From Sulfidibacterium sp964588415 (GTDB lineage Bacteria; Bacteroidota; Bacteroidia; Bacteroidales; F082), in NCBI GenBank assembly GCA_964588415.1, contig CAZPPK010000062.1, positions 1 to 15,847 on the forward strand: DNA of 15,847 bases, in the 5' to 3' direction. Positions 6,991 through 15,688 of the stretch are shown here, piece after piece. The notes beneath the pieces are model-generated. The model saw nothing but the letters and a program-made list of their open reading frames with translations. It was not told where the DNA came from and did not search any database. Position numbers and translations under genes: made by a program. Numbering within the stretch: the stretch's first letter is position 1; each line of letters begins with the position of its first letter.

Positions 6991-7019
6991 AGATCTTTCA
7001 CTTCGTTCAAGATGACAAC
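6991..7019. repeat. Third diverged copy of the GGATCT-type repeat
   Basis: This has the same orientation and layout as 6593-6621: AGATC-TTTCACT, then CGTT, then ATGACAAC. Confidence 0.45.
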
Positions 7020-7067
7020 TATATATTAATTTGCTGTTTTATAGATGTTAAGTTGTATAAAGACGGA

Positions 7068-7184
7068 CGTCATCGCGAGGACCCAGAAAGTTTTCGGGGG
7101 ACGAAGCGATCTCATAATGAAACGAACTTTACCTAAAAATGAGATTGCCACGTCTCCGCCTTTGGCGGATTCTCGCAATGAACG
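7068..7184. repeat. Imperfect long inverted repeat (MITE-like)
   Basis: The left arm (7068-7115) starts CGTCATCGCGAG and ends GCGATCTCAT. The right arm (7139-7184) starts ATGAGATTGC and ends CTCGCAATGAACG. The ends pair well while the middles differ. The right arm also contains the small palindrome TCCGCC-TTT-GGCGGA (7155-7169). Arm length, the 23-bp spacer and lack of coding capacity suggest a decayed miniature mobile or REP-type element. It lies just after the kinase stop and could also help end that transcript. Confidence 0.5.
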
Positions 7185-7221
7185 AAATAGATATAACTTT
7201 ATGAACTTTAGCGCACTTCTC

Positions 7222-8895
7222 TCAAGAATAATCAAAACTACTCCCATCCAAAAATTCTCTTAAAATGGAGGTAGGAGGGATCTCCTTTTCGGCAATAGGA
7301 ACAATGAAGGACAAAAACTTCAGTAGCCGGAGAGCTTCTGGATATTCCGGCGCAATAGGCGGAACTTCCCTTAAAATAGGTTCTGCCCAGGGTTTCAGCA
7401 CGCCCAGCTCGAACAAAAGTGCGGTATTGAACATAATATCTGCTTCTTCCTGATAGGGAAAAATATGTTTTTCTTCTCCCTGCCGAACACTGCGCCATCG
7501 CTGCAACGTTTCCAGTGCCGAATATCCCCGGTAACGGTAATCCCGAACCATTCTTCTTATCAGGCGATTATCTGTTGTGGGAATGTGGTTGGTGGCATCG
7601 ATGCTCATCGAAGTCAGTGCAGAAACATAGATTTTATACTTTCTCTTTTGTGGAATGAATTCGGTAACCACCGGGTTTAAAGCGTGGATACCTTCCACCA
7701 CTACCAGCCCGATTTTTTCAAGTTTTAATGTGGTTCCGTCGTAAAAGCGTTTTCCCTCAGAAAATGAGAATTTGGGAAGCTTGATCTCTTTACCGTCAAA
7801 TAAATCCAGAAGATTCTGGTTAAATAATTTAATATCAAGCGCATGCAGACTCTCAAAATCATAATTGCCTTCGGCATCACGAGGCGTAATTTCCCGGTTT
7901 ACAAAATAATTGTCCATGGAAATAACCGTTGGCTTGAAACCATTGACACTTAGCTGTACACCAAGTCTTTTAGCAAAGGTTGTTTTCCCTGAAGATGAAG
8001 GTCCTGAGATCAAAACTACTTTAACGTCTTCTTTCCTTTTATTAAGGCAATCGGCAATTTGAGCCGTTTTCTTTTCCTGCAAAGCCTCTGAAATCTTTAT
8101 GATATCGCCGATTTTCCCGTGTTGAGTTATTTCATTGAGCCTTCCGATATTAGGAACGCCGATAATCTTGCCCCACTCCTTAAATTCCTGAAATACTTCA
8201 AAGAGTTTATTCTGGATCACAATTTCTTCCAACTCATCGGGGTTATCAAGCTTTGGCAATACCAGTAACATTCCTTTGAAGTATTTCACCAAATTAAATT
8301 TTTTAATATAACCGGTGGATGGAATGAGATATCCGTAAAAATAATTCAGCACGCCATCTAGCTGGTAAACGGAACTGTAAAACTGCTTCCGTGTCCGCAT
8401 CAAGGTACATTTGTCTTCCAGTCCGTATTTTTCAAAAATGTTCAAAGCTTCTTCTGTACGGATTTCTTCACGTGTAAATGGCATGTCTTCGTCAATGATC
8501 TCCTGCATTCTCTTCTTGAGTTTGAACACCACTTCTTCATGAGACGATTCATTGATGATATTTCCAAGTTCGCAATACCAGCCTTTGGAAACGGAATGTT
8601 CAATTTTGAGTTTGTGATCGGGATACAGATCTCTGGCTGCTTTAAAAAGGACAAACGACAGCGAACGCAGGTACATTCTCCTTCCGTCAGGATGTGTCGA
8701 GTCAATGAATTTCACCGTTTTGGGTTTGTAGATCATATAACTGAGTTCTTTCAGTGTATTGTTTACAATGGCACCCATGATGGGATAGCCCGTGTCCACT
8801 TTCAGCGCTCTAGCAATTTCTGCCAGCGAGGTTCCAAAAGGAAAGTTTTTCTCAGTTTGGGTGTTTTCACAAGAAATAGTATACGATCTTTCCAT
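7222..8895 (-). CDS. Nucleoside (uridine-type) kinase with ThrRS-like N-terminal domains
   Basis: A 557-residue cytoplasmic fusion. Residues 1-60 look like a TGS domain and about 65-215 like the editing (second additional) domain of threonyl-tRNA synthetase. A linker leads to a phosphoribulokinase/uridine kinase domain with Walker A GPSSSGKTT (298-306), SMDNYF (326-331) and VVVEGIHAL (398-406), so it presumably phosphorylates a nucleoside with ATP or GTP. The same architecture is widespread in Bacteroidota and Firmicutes proteins annotated as nucleoside kinases. In the ThrRS-like part, RSLSFVLFKAARDLYP (77-92) aligns with HSCAHLLGHAIKQLWP of E. coli ThrRS. All four editing residues appear replaced (R77, F81, F186, L190), so tRNA editing is unlikely and the domain is probably a sensor or binding module. 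A weak promoter candidate is TACCTTTA at 8915-8922, minus strand. Confidence 0.88.
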   Translation of the reverse strand: MERSYTISCENTQTEKNFPFGTSLAEIARALKVDTGYPIMGAIVNNTLKELSYMIYKPKTVKFIDSTHPDGRRMYLRSLSFVLFKAARDLYPDHKLKIEHSVSKGWYCELGNIINESSHEEVVFKLKKRMQEIIDEDMPFTREEIRTEEALNIFEKYGLEDKCTLMRTRKQFYSSVYQLDGVLNYFYGYLIPSTGYIKKFNLVKYFKGMLLVLPKLDNPDELEEIVIQNKLFEVFQEFKEWGKIIGVPNIGRLNEITQHGKIGDIIKISEALQEKKTAQIADCLNKRKEDVKVVLISGPSSSGKTTFAKRLGVQLSVNGFKPTVISMDNYFVNREITPRDAEGNYDFESLHALDIKLFNQNLLDLFDGKEIKLPKFSFSEGKRFYDGTTLKLEKIGLVVVEGIHALNPVVTEFIPQKRKYKIYVSALTSMSIDATNHIPTTDNRLIRRMVRDYRYRGYSALETLQRWRSVRQGEEKHIFPYQEEADIMFNTALLFELGVLKPWAEPILREVPPIAPEYPEALRLLKFLSFIVPIAEKEIPPTSILREFLDGSSFDYS

Positions 8896-8945
8896 AAAGA
8901 TAGAATTTGGTCTATAAAGGTACGTTAATTGTTACTAAGATAAAG

Positions 8946-8976
8946 AAGGACAGGCGAGATTTCGCCTACCCTTCCT
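8946..8976 (-). terminator. Possible terminator of the efflux operon
   Basis: A 6-bp stem AGGCGA/TCGCCT (8952-8957 with 8962-8967) with a 4-nt loop, partly extended by AGGA/TCCT, lies about 30 bp past the RND stop. On the minus strand a T-rich tract (CCTTCTTTATCTT) follows. It is weaker than the one at 2658-2694. Confidence 0.4.
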
Positions 8977-9004
8977 GAGTTTTAAACGTTCTTATGATTT
9001 ATTC

Positions 9005-12000
9005 TTAAAAAAACCGGTTAGATCTTTTGCGCCATTTTCTGATGGCAACTCGTCCTGCATACAGCGCATGATACATGGATGGAACGATGATCAGCGTGAG
9101 GAAAGTTGCAAAAGAAAGTCCGAAAATCACGGTCCATGACATAGGTCCCCAGAATGCTGCATTGTTGCCTCCAAAGTAGATGTCCGGATTGAAGCTTCTC
9201 AACAAAGAAGGGAAATCAATATTAAGACCAATGGCAAGAGGAATAAGTCCTAGCACGGTAGTTATTGCTGTAAGGAGAACCGGGCGCAGACGTGTTTTCC
9301 CTGCTTCCACAATGCACTCGCGGGCAACATCCATCGGAAGATCATCTTCTTCGCCAATTCCAAGTTCCTTTTTCTTTCTGAGTTTCACGAGTCCGATGTA
9401 GTCTATTAGCACGATGGCATTGTTAACTACAACCCCAGCCAGTGAGACAATTCCAATCCCCGTCATGATCACAACAAAATCCATGTGGAATGTCGCCAAG
9501 CCGCCAAATACGCCGATGGTACTGAGCACCACACTAAACATGATGATGGCCGGTTTGACAAATGAATTGAACTGACTTACAAGAATTATGGTGATCAACG
9601 CTAGGGCAATGAGCATGGCTCTGGCGAGGAAGTCACTAGCATCAGATTGCGATTGCTGCTCACCTGTGAAGGAATATTTGTATCCCGGAGGAAGTTTGAT
9701 GCCTTTCAGGATATTTTTTAGTTTTCCATTAATTTGGTTGGCGTTATAACCTTTGATTACATTGGAATAGATCGTAATAACGCGCTTCCGGTTGATTCTT
9801 GTTATGGAACCATAGGTAGAACTGTATTTATAAGTGGCTACAGCAGAAATAGGTACCTGAATGATCTTCCCGGAAGACGCCGACCTGAAAGTAATTCGTT
9901 GATTCATTAAACTTGGAATATTATACCGGTATTTATCTGCCAGTTCCATCCTGATTTTGTATTCGTCTTCTCCAACCTTATAATTGGAAATGTTTTTTCC
10001 AAAAAGCGCTGTCCGGAGTGCATCACCGATTTGGCCTGTAGATAAACCAAACCTTCGGGCTTTATCACGGTTTATGTGAATCAATAATTCAGGTTTTCCG
10101 GCATTGAGGTCAATTTTCAGGCCCTGGATACCCGGAACGTTTTGTACGTTGATTGTATTCCTGATGGTATCGGAGAGTGCAAGAAGTGTGCTGAAGTCCT
10201 TTCCACTTACTTCTATGTTAATAGGATATCCAACCGGCGGTCCTTCTTTTTGCTTTTCAAGAGAGATATTAACGCCAGGATATTTGCCGATCAGGCTGTC
10301 GCTCAAAGTTCTCAGCAGGGTAAAAGTGTTGATGCCATGACGATATTGAAAATCAACAAAGTTAATGGTAATGATGCCTTTGTTGGAACCTCCGTTACGG
10401 CTGGTAAATCCTTCATTCTGGCCGACAGCTCCTTTCCCGGAAACGGTCAAAACAGATTTCACAATATCCATGTCAGGTTTCAGGATTCGATATACTTTGT
10501 TCTCCAGAACCTTCATGGTAGAGTCAGTTGCAGTAATGTCTGTACCGATGGGCAGTTCAGCCATAACGTTAATCAGAGTAGGCTGTGAAGACGGGAAGAA
10601 ATCCACTTTGGGTTTGGAGCCAAAATAGAATGCCACTGTAAAGAAAAGCATGGCAAATGTTCCGGCAATCATCCAGTACGAATTACTTTTTCTGAGGGCA
10701 AACCGGATAAACTTTAGGTAAGTATTTTCGAGCCACACCAGAAATACTTCCATGAACCAGATACTTAACCTGGTTAAAAAGGCAAGGTTCATCAAGGTAA
10801 CGAAGGCCGCAATTACCATGAGTGAACCCATAATATTCCAGTGAAGAATGTAGAACAACATCGCCAGCAGGGTAAAAATAACAGAGATCATCAGACTCTT
10901 TCTTTTTACCGGCAATTTGGTCTCTGTTCCCGGTTTGAAAAAATCGACGAAAAGTACCGGAACAATTACCAGGGCATTAAACAACGAAGCGGTAAGTACA
11001 ATGATCAGTGTAATAGGAAGATATTTCATAAATTCTCCCATGATACTGTTCCAGAAAAGTAACGGGAAAAATGCAGCCAGCGTTGTGGCAGTCGACGATA
11101 TAATAGGTGCTGCCACTTCGCCAACTCCCTGACGTGCTGCTTCTTTGAGAGAATAACCCCGTTGGACAAACCTGTATATGTTCTCCGTTACTACAATGGC
11201 ATTATCCACCAGCATTCCCAATGCCAAAATCATGGCGAAAAGGACGATCATATTGATTTTGTACTGTGCTATTCCCATCACGGTAAAGGCGATGAGCATG
11301 GACATAGGTATGGAAAATCCAACAATCAGTGAGTTACGTGTGCCTAGGAAAAGGAATAGAATTGCTACCACCAGCAATATCCCCATGATAATACTATTTT
11401 CCAGGTTACTGATCTGTGCTTTCACCTGTTTCGACTGGTCGTTGGTTATGGTAATTTTCAAGTTGCTGGGAATCATTTTTGTCTGACGTGCATCTTTCAG
11501 GATCTTAACGACCTGATCGATAGTAGAAAGCAGGTTTTCACCACTTTTCTTTACAATTTGCAAGGTAACCACCGGCTGCCTGTCCAGACGGGAATAACTA
11601 TCAGGATCTTTAAACGTATATTCCACATTGCCAATGTCACGCAGGTAAACGATATTTCCCTTCTCCCTTTTCACAATAATATTTGCAATTTTTTTGGGAT
11701 CTGTATATTCACCTACCACACGTATAGAACGACGGGTATTTTGAATTTTAATGTTCCCGGCCGAAACGGACATGTTTTCAAACTTGACGGCATTTTCCAC
11801 ATCAGTAAAACTGACCTTTAGCGCTGTCATTTTGAAAGGGTTCAGGTCTATTTTTACTTCACGGTCTGTTACACCTGTAATATTCACGGTGGAAACTTCA
11901 TAGATGGTTTCAATTTCATCCTTAAGGTCATTGGCATAACCTTTTAAATCGCTTAGGCTGAAGTTTCCCGAAAGGTTTACATTCATGACGGGGAACTGAG

Positions 12001-12445
12001 ACATGTCAATGTCCATAACCATCGGTTGATTGGGTAAATCGGAGGGGAGGTCGTTTTTGGCCTTATCCACAGCATCCTTCACGTCGTTTAGTGCTTTGTT
12101 AATATCCACATTGGTGTGAAATTCAATAAACACATTGGATGCATCCTGTGAAGAGATGGATGTCATCTTCTTGATCCCTTTCACCGATTCCACTTGCTTT
12201 TCGATGGGTTTTGTCACCAGGTTCTCCATATCAACCGGTGGGTTCCCGGGATAAATTGTTTCTACCATGACGGTAGGAATTTTGATATCGGGGTACAACT
12301 CTTTTGGGAGAGATGCATACGCAATGAACCCGAAAATCAATACTGATATGGTGAAGAGATAAACGGTATATTTATTATTGATAGCCCAGGTGGAAAGACC
12401 AAAATTCCGGACAATCCTTTTTTCGTTCTCTGATTCTTGATTCAT
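9005..12445 (-). CDS. RND efflux transporter permease, AcrB/HAE-like
   Basis: This is the inner-membrane proton-driven pump of a tripartite efflux system. The 1146 residues show the usual duplicated plan: a first transmembrane helix near 27-45, a large periplasmic porter loop, a helix bundle, then the same again. In TM4, GMLVDNAIVVTENIYR keeps one acidic proton-relay residue (D414), while the second Asp of AcrB is N415. In the TM10 repeat, VVNNAIVLIDY has N1008 where AcrB has K940; such DN/NN variants are common outside the AcrB group. It is about 100 residues longer than AcrB, partly from an insertion at about 513-560 with two extra hydrophobic segments between the two halves. A smaller addition lies near FNPDIYFGGNNAAFW close to the C-terminus. 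It is the last gene of the operon, 40 bp after the adaptor gene. Substrates cannot be deduced; a drug, bile-salt or lipid exporter is likelier than a metal pump. Confidence 0.9.
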   Translation of the reverse strand: MNQESENEKRIVRNFGLSTWAINNKYTVYLFTISVLIFGFIAYASLPKELYPDIKIPTVMVETIYPGNPPVDMENLVTKPIEKQVESVKGIKKMTSISSQDASNVFIEFHTNVDINKALNDVKDAVDKAKNDLPSDLPNQPMVMDIDMSQFPVMNVNLSGNFSLSDLKGYANDLKDEIETIYEVSTVNITGVTDREVKIDLNPFKMTALKVSFTDVENAVKFENMSVSAGNIKIQNTRRSIRVVGEYTDPKKIANIIVKREKGNIVYLRDIGNVEYTFKDPDSYSRLDRQPVVTLQIVKKSGENLLSTIDQVVKILKDARQTKMIPSNLKITITNDQSKQVKAQISNLENSIIMGILLVVAILFLFLGTRNSLIVGFSIPMSMLIAFTVMGIAQYKINMIVLFAMILALGMLVDNAIVVTENIYRFVQRGYSLKEAARQGVGEVAAPIISSTATTLAAFFPLLFWNSIMGEFMKYLPITLIIVLTASLFNALVIVPVLFVDFFKPGTETKLPVKRKSLMISVIFTLLAMLFYILHWNIMGSLMVIAAFVTLMNLAFLTRLSIWFMEVFLVWLENTYLKFIRFALRKSNSYWMIAGTFAMLFFTVAFYFGSKPKVDFFPSSQPTLINVMAELPIGTDITATDSTMKVLENKVYRILKPDMDIVKSVLTVSGKGAVGQNEGFTSRNGGSNKGIITINFVDFQYRHGINTFTLLRTLSDSLIGKYPGVNISLEKQKEGPPVGYPINIEVSGKDFSTLLALSDTIRNTINVQNVPGIQGLKIDLNAGKPELLIHINRDKARRFGLSTGQIGDALRTALFGKNISNYKVGEDEYKIRMELADKYRYNIPSLMNQRITFRSASSGKIIQVPISAVATYKYSSTYGSITRINRKRVITIYSNVIKGYNANQINGKLKNILKGIKLPPGYKYSFTGEQQSQSDASDFLARAMLIALALITIILVSQFNSFVKPAIIMFSVVLSTIGVFGGLATFHMDFVVIMTGIGIVSLAGVVVNNAIVLIDYIGLVKLRKKKELGIGEEDDLPMDVARECIVEAGKTRLRPVLLTAITTVLGLIPLAIGLNIDFPSLLRSFNPDIYFGGNNAAFWGPMSWTVIFGLSFATFLTLIIVPSMYHALYAGRVAIRKWRKRSNRFF

Positions 12446-12485
12446 ACTTCTTTTTTTGACTATGTCGTTGACAAAGAGTGATTCA

Positions 12486-13625
12486 TTAGTTTTTAATGTT
12501 TAATAAAACGTCGTTGGACACATTGTTAAAACCATCAGTAATAATTATATCGCCCGGTTTCAGGCCACTAATTACTTCAGTCGTTCCGTTGGAGGTTTTC
12601 CCGATCTTTACAATACGCCTTTCAGCAACAAAAGCACCTTTTTTCCTTTTTACCACATAGAGATAGTAACCTTTTAACCCTTCTCTGATCGTAAAAGATG
12701 GAGCGACCAGAGCGGCGTTATTTGAATAGTCTCTGAGATTCAAGGAAGCCAGCATATTGGGCTTGAGCAAATGTTGATGATTCCTGACTTTAAACTGAAT
12801 TTTAAAAGTGCGGCTTTGGTTATTGATCACTTCCCCAATCTGGTAAACCCTTGCACGCATTTTGATGTCAGGATAGGTTGGTACGGTAATATCGACCCAT
12901 TCACCTTTATGAATTTCAGGAAGATAAACTTCTGAAATCTGGGCATTTATGTACATGCTGTCAAGGTTAACGATATGAAAAATCCTTACTCCCGGAGCTG
13001 CCAGTTCTCCTTTTTTCAGGTCGATGGCATCCAAATAACCATTGATGGGCGCTTTTATAAAAGATTTGTTATATTGCGTCTGTAAACCTTGCAGTTTGTT
13101 TTGCAGGCTTTCCATGTTTGTCTTTGCCTGAAGATATTGCAGTTCCGAACCGATATGTTTTGACCAGAGTGTTTTTTGCTTCTGGTAAGTAAATTCTGCA
13201 AGGGAAAGAGATGTTTTTAATTCACGGATGCTGTTTTCAATAACATCAGTTTCAAGCTGGGCAAGTAGCTGCCCTTTTTTTACATAATCTCCTGCATTGA
13301 CAGGAATATCGACAATTTGACCGCTGATCTCCGGACTGATATAAGCATCATGAACGCATTCAATTTCTGCAGTAGCATCAAAATAGTGTTCGAACAACAT
13401 CGGTTTGATGGTATCTGTTTTCACACTTACATGCAGGGCCGTTTGCTGATTTTTAGCAGCAGTCTGCTCCTCCAGCTGTGTTTGTAAATCCGAAATTTTT
13501 GTTGTCAGCGCGTTGGCTTGTTTCTGATAAGAAATGATCTGACGTTCCAATTTGGATTTACTCTGTTGTTTACACGATGTGGCCAGGAACAGAACAGCTA
13601 CAGCGAAAAGAATTATTTTTTTCAT
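12486..13625 (-). CDS. Efflux periplasmic adaptor (membrane-fusion) lipoprotein
   Basis: This HlyD/AcrA-type adaptor links the RND pump to the outer-membrane channel. The lipobox LATSC places the lipidated cysteine at C18. A charged heptad-like segment (about 24-62, KLERQIISYQKQANALTTKI) suggests a coiled coil ahead of the core, which is unusual for simple adaptors. The two lipoyl half-motifs are EISGQIVDIPVNAGDYVKKG and FIKAPINGYLDAIDLKKGEL, with the alpha-helical hairpin between them. A beta-barrel domain and a membrane-proximal domain end the 379-residue protein. The gene starts 1 bp after the tetR stop, which implies tight co-transcription and perhaps translational coupling. The start is fixed by the signal peptide MKKIILFAVAVLFLA. 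Confidence 0.92.
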   Translation of the reverse strand: MKKIILFAVAVLFLATSCKQQSKSKLERQIISYQKQANALTTKISDLQTQLEEQTAAKNQQTALHVSVKTDTIKPMLFEHYFDATAEIECVHDAYISPEISGQIVDIPVNAGDYVKKGQLLAQLETDVIENSIRELKTSLSLAEFTYQKQKTLWSKHIGSELQYLQAKTNMESLQNKLQGLQTQYNKSFIKAPINGYLDAIDLKKGELAAPGVRIFHIVNLDSMYINAQISEVYLPEIHKGEWVDITVPTYPDIKMRARVYQIGEVINNQSRTFKIQFKVRNHQHLLKPNMLASLNLRDYSNNAALVAPSFTIREGLKGYYLYVVKRKKGAFVAERRIVKIGKTSNGTTEVISGLKPGDIIITDGFNNVSNDVLLNIKN

Positions 13626-13626
13626 G

Positions 13627-14247
13627 TTATTTATCTATTTTTAATTCGTCAAGATTTTTATTTAAATATTCAATTCCTTTAAGGTTTATGATTCCATGTA
13701 AATGATATAAAAACATTTGTTTTGAAAATTCATTGGAAAAAATCTCTTCGCGCGTAAACAAGTCACTTTCAGACAGATTTTCCATTCTTAAAATGTTGAA
13801 CTTGGAGATGATCTCCACGGTCATATCTTCGCGGTAAAGCCCTTCACTCTGACCTCTTTTGAGGTTGGAAAGGGTGTTTTCCATAATCTCTTTCCGTTTG
13901 ATCTTTTTGATTTCATTAGCGATATCGGGATAATATTTTTTGAGGTCAAATTCGAAAGAAGGAAAGTGTTCTTTAATCATTTTAAGATAAATATTGAAAA
14001 CACGAATTACCTCCTGAATAGCATTTTCTGTGTTGCTTTTTGCGCCTCGGATCTGTGCTCTCTGTTTTTCAACTTCAAAGTCAACGACCTTTTTCACCAG
14101 TTGCGATTTGTCGGAGAAATGTTCGTAAAGGGTCTTCTTTGAAATACCCAGTTCGTGTGAGACATCATCCATGGTGATGCTTTTGATTCCGTATTTATGA
14201 AAAAGTGTCCAGACTTTTTCGACAATTTCAGTATCTTTTTCGCCCAT
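13627..14247 (-). CDS. TetR/AcrR-family transcriptional regulator inside the efflux operon
   Basis: The 206-residue protein has an N-terminal TetR DNA-binding domain with the signature TMDDVSHELGISKKTLYEHF (25-44) followed by SDKSQLVKKVVDFE. A divergent helical ligand-binding domain follows. It probably represses its own operon and is released by a pump substrate, as known for many AcrR-type regulators. It sits between tolC (2 bp gap) and the adaptor gene (1 bp gap) rather than divergently, so its level would rise with the pump, forming a negative feedback loop. A 22-bp dyad at 15622-15643 in the operon leader is the most likely binding site in the window. A global rather than local role cannot be excluded. 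Confidence 0.9.
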   Translation of the reverse strand: MGEKDTEIVEKVWTLFHKYGIKSITMDDVSHELGISKKTLYEHFSDKSQLVKKVVDFEVEKQRAQIRGAKSNTENAIQEVIRVFNIYLKMIKEHFPSFEFDLKKYYPDIANEIKKIKRKEIMENTLSNLKRGQSEGLYREDMTVEIISKFNILRMENLSESDLFTREEIFSNEFSKQMFLYHLHGIINLKGIEYLNKNLDELKIDK

Positions 14248-14249
14248 GA

Positions 14250-15596
14250 TTAATGTGCTTTAGTTAACGTAGTGATCAATTTTTCCGAAGATTGAAAGAG
14301 GTTTAAACCTGCATTGATATAATCGTTTTCTGCATTCAGAAACTGATTGTGGGTGCTCAGTAAATCCAGACTGGTTGCCATTCCCTGACGGAATTTTTCC
14401 AGTGTCTTTTGATAGATCTTTTCTGCAACAGCCCGGTTTCTTTCTTTGTTTGCATAAATGCTTTTGGAATTATTATAATCGTTTTGAAGTGTCCTGTACT
14501 GAATTTTAAGCTGATTTTCAGTCTGTTGCTCTAGCACTTCTGATTGCTGGTAAGCAATTTTGGCCTGTTTTAATTGAGAAGCACGGCTACCGCTTGAGAA
14601 AATAGGGATACTCATGGTAACTCCTACAACGGCGCTTTGGTACCACGAACCGGAATTAAAAAAGTTCCAAACAGGACGCTGGGCCTGGGTCTCGTAACTT
14701 AGTATTCCGTTAATAGTTGGCAAGTAAGCAGCTTTTGCCAACATGACTTGAAGTTTGGATATCCTTTTCACCGTTCTTACTGTAAGCAGGTCGATATTCT
14801 GGTTTACGTTGAAAGGAGCTGCAGTGCTTACTTCTTGTTCCAGTTTTTGCAAAAGGGCAGGAGCCGTTTCTGTAAGAACGACGCTGTCTTTATCCCCTAA
14901 TCCCAGGTAAAATTTCAAAAAGGCCATGGCAATGCCGTACTGGTTATTTAAATAGGTATGGGTAGATTCGAGATTGGAAACCAGCAGGCTGATCTGATCT
15001 ACATCAACATCTTTGGCCATCCCTGCCTGATAAATGTGTTGAGTTTCACCGGAAAGTCTTTTAGTAACTGCCAGCGTGGAGTCAATAATGTGCATGCTTT
15101 CCCCGACAGCTAAGACACGGAAATAAGCATCTGAAACCTGCTCTTTCACAGCAAGTTTGTTTTTGAAAAAATCTTTGTCGCTTTTTTCCATCGCCACTTT
15201 TGCAGCTTTCAGTCCCACAAAATAGCGGCCATCGAAAATAAGCTGGGTAAGCTGACCTCTCAAGTTGGCGTCGTATTCGGTTCCAAACTGGATGGCAAGT
15301 TGCTTACCGGGTTGTCCGGCAAGATCACCCGGCACCAGTAAAACGGGACGCGCAATGTTGTCGTGATATTGAACAGATGCATTAACCTGCGGTAACCCTT
15401 CTGCTAAAGATTGTTTGATTTTTTGTTTTGCAAGTTCCAGATCTTTTCCTGAATTTATAATGCTGTAATTATGAACATTAGCGTAATCTATAGCTTGGTC
15501 CAGTGTGAAGTGTCTTACCTGTTGAGCTTGTAAAAGGCCAGGGAAAATACTTAAAACTGCAAAGCAAAGGCCCATAAAATGTGTTATTTTTTTCAT
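14250..15596 (-). CDS. TolC-like outer-membrane efflux protein
   Basis: This is the outer-membrane channel of the tripartite pump. The 448-residue product has a Sec signal peptide (MKKITHFMGLCFAVLSIFPG, cleaved near LQAQQ). It then has two outer-membrane efflux protein repeats rich in long helices with beta-strand segments, beginning FTLDQAIDYANVHN (about 30-43), which is the usual TolC family opening. The second repeat ends with YQKTLEKFRQGMATSLDLL and LNAENDYINAGLNL, a conserved C-terminal pattern. It is the first gene of the operon and ends 2 bp before tetR. The gene order tolC, tetR, adaptor, pump with tight spacing makes one transcript very likely. Confidence 0.92.
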   Translation of the reverse strand: MKKITHFMGLCFAVLSIFPGLLQAQQVRHFTLDQAIDYANVHNYSIINSGKDLELAKQKIKQSLAEGLPQVNASVQYHDNIARPVLLVPGDLAGQPGKQLAIQFGTEYDANLRGQLTQLIFDGRYFVGLKAAKVAMEKSDKDFFKNKLAVKEQVSDAYFRVLAVGESMHIIDSTLAVTKRLSGETQHIYQAGMAKDVDVDQISLLVSNLESTHTYLNNQYGIAMAFLKFYLGLGDKDSVVLTETAPALLQKLEQEVSTAAPFNVNQNIDLLTVRTVKRISKLQVMLAKAAYLPTINGILSYETQAQRPVWNFFNSGSWYQSAVVGVTMSIPIFSSGSRASQLKQAKIAYQQSEVLEQQTENQLKIQYRTLQNDYNNSKSIYANKERNRAVAEKIYQKTLEKFRQGMATSLDLLSTHNQFLNAENDYINAGLNLFQSSEKLITTLTKAH

Positions 15597-15621
15597 AAGT
15601 GCGTATATTCATTATTAATAA

Positions 15622-15643
15622 TATCCAACTATATCTTTGGATA
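15622..15643. promoter_or_regulatory. Candidate TetR operator in the efflux operon leader
   Basis: TATCCAA and TTGGATA form a perfect 7-bp inverted repeat with an 8-bp spacer, 26 bp upstream of the tolC start. Its size (22 bp) and dyad symmetry are typical of TetR-family operators. If transcription starts from the -7 element at 15689-15696, the site is in the leader and would block elongation. Confidence 0.45.
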
Positions 15644-15688
15644 GACGGATGATTCATGAAAATATTTTAGTCATTATTTTTTGAGCAG

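Larger units (their letters stand above)
6391..7221. other. Repeat-rich convergent intergenic region
   Basis: These 831 bp lie between two convergent genes and contain no supportable gene. They hold three diverged copies of a repeat of about 28 bp (6541-6566, 6593-6621, 6991-7019), a 9-bp quasi-periodic stretch (6902-6946) and a large imperfect inverted repeat (7068-7184). The remainder, including a 64-codon frame at 6654-6848, shows nothing recognisable. Confidence 0.7.

Noticed and set aside
10142..10588. 148-codon + strand ORF antisense to the RND gene
   Set aside because: It lies wholly within the clear RND coding frame and shows no domain.
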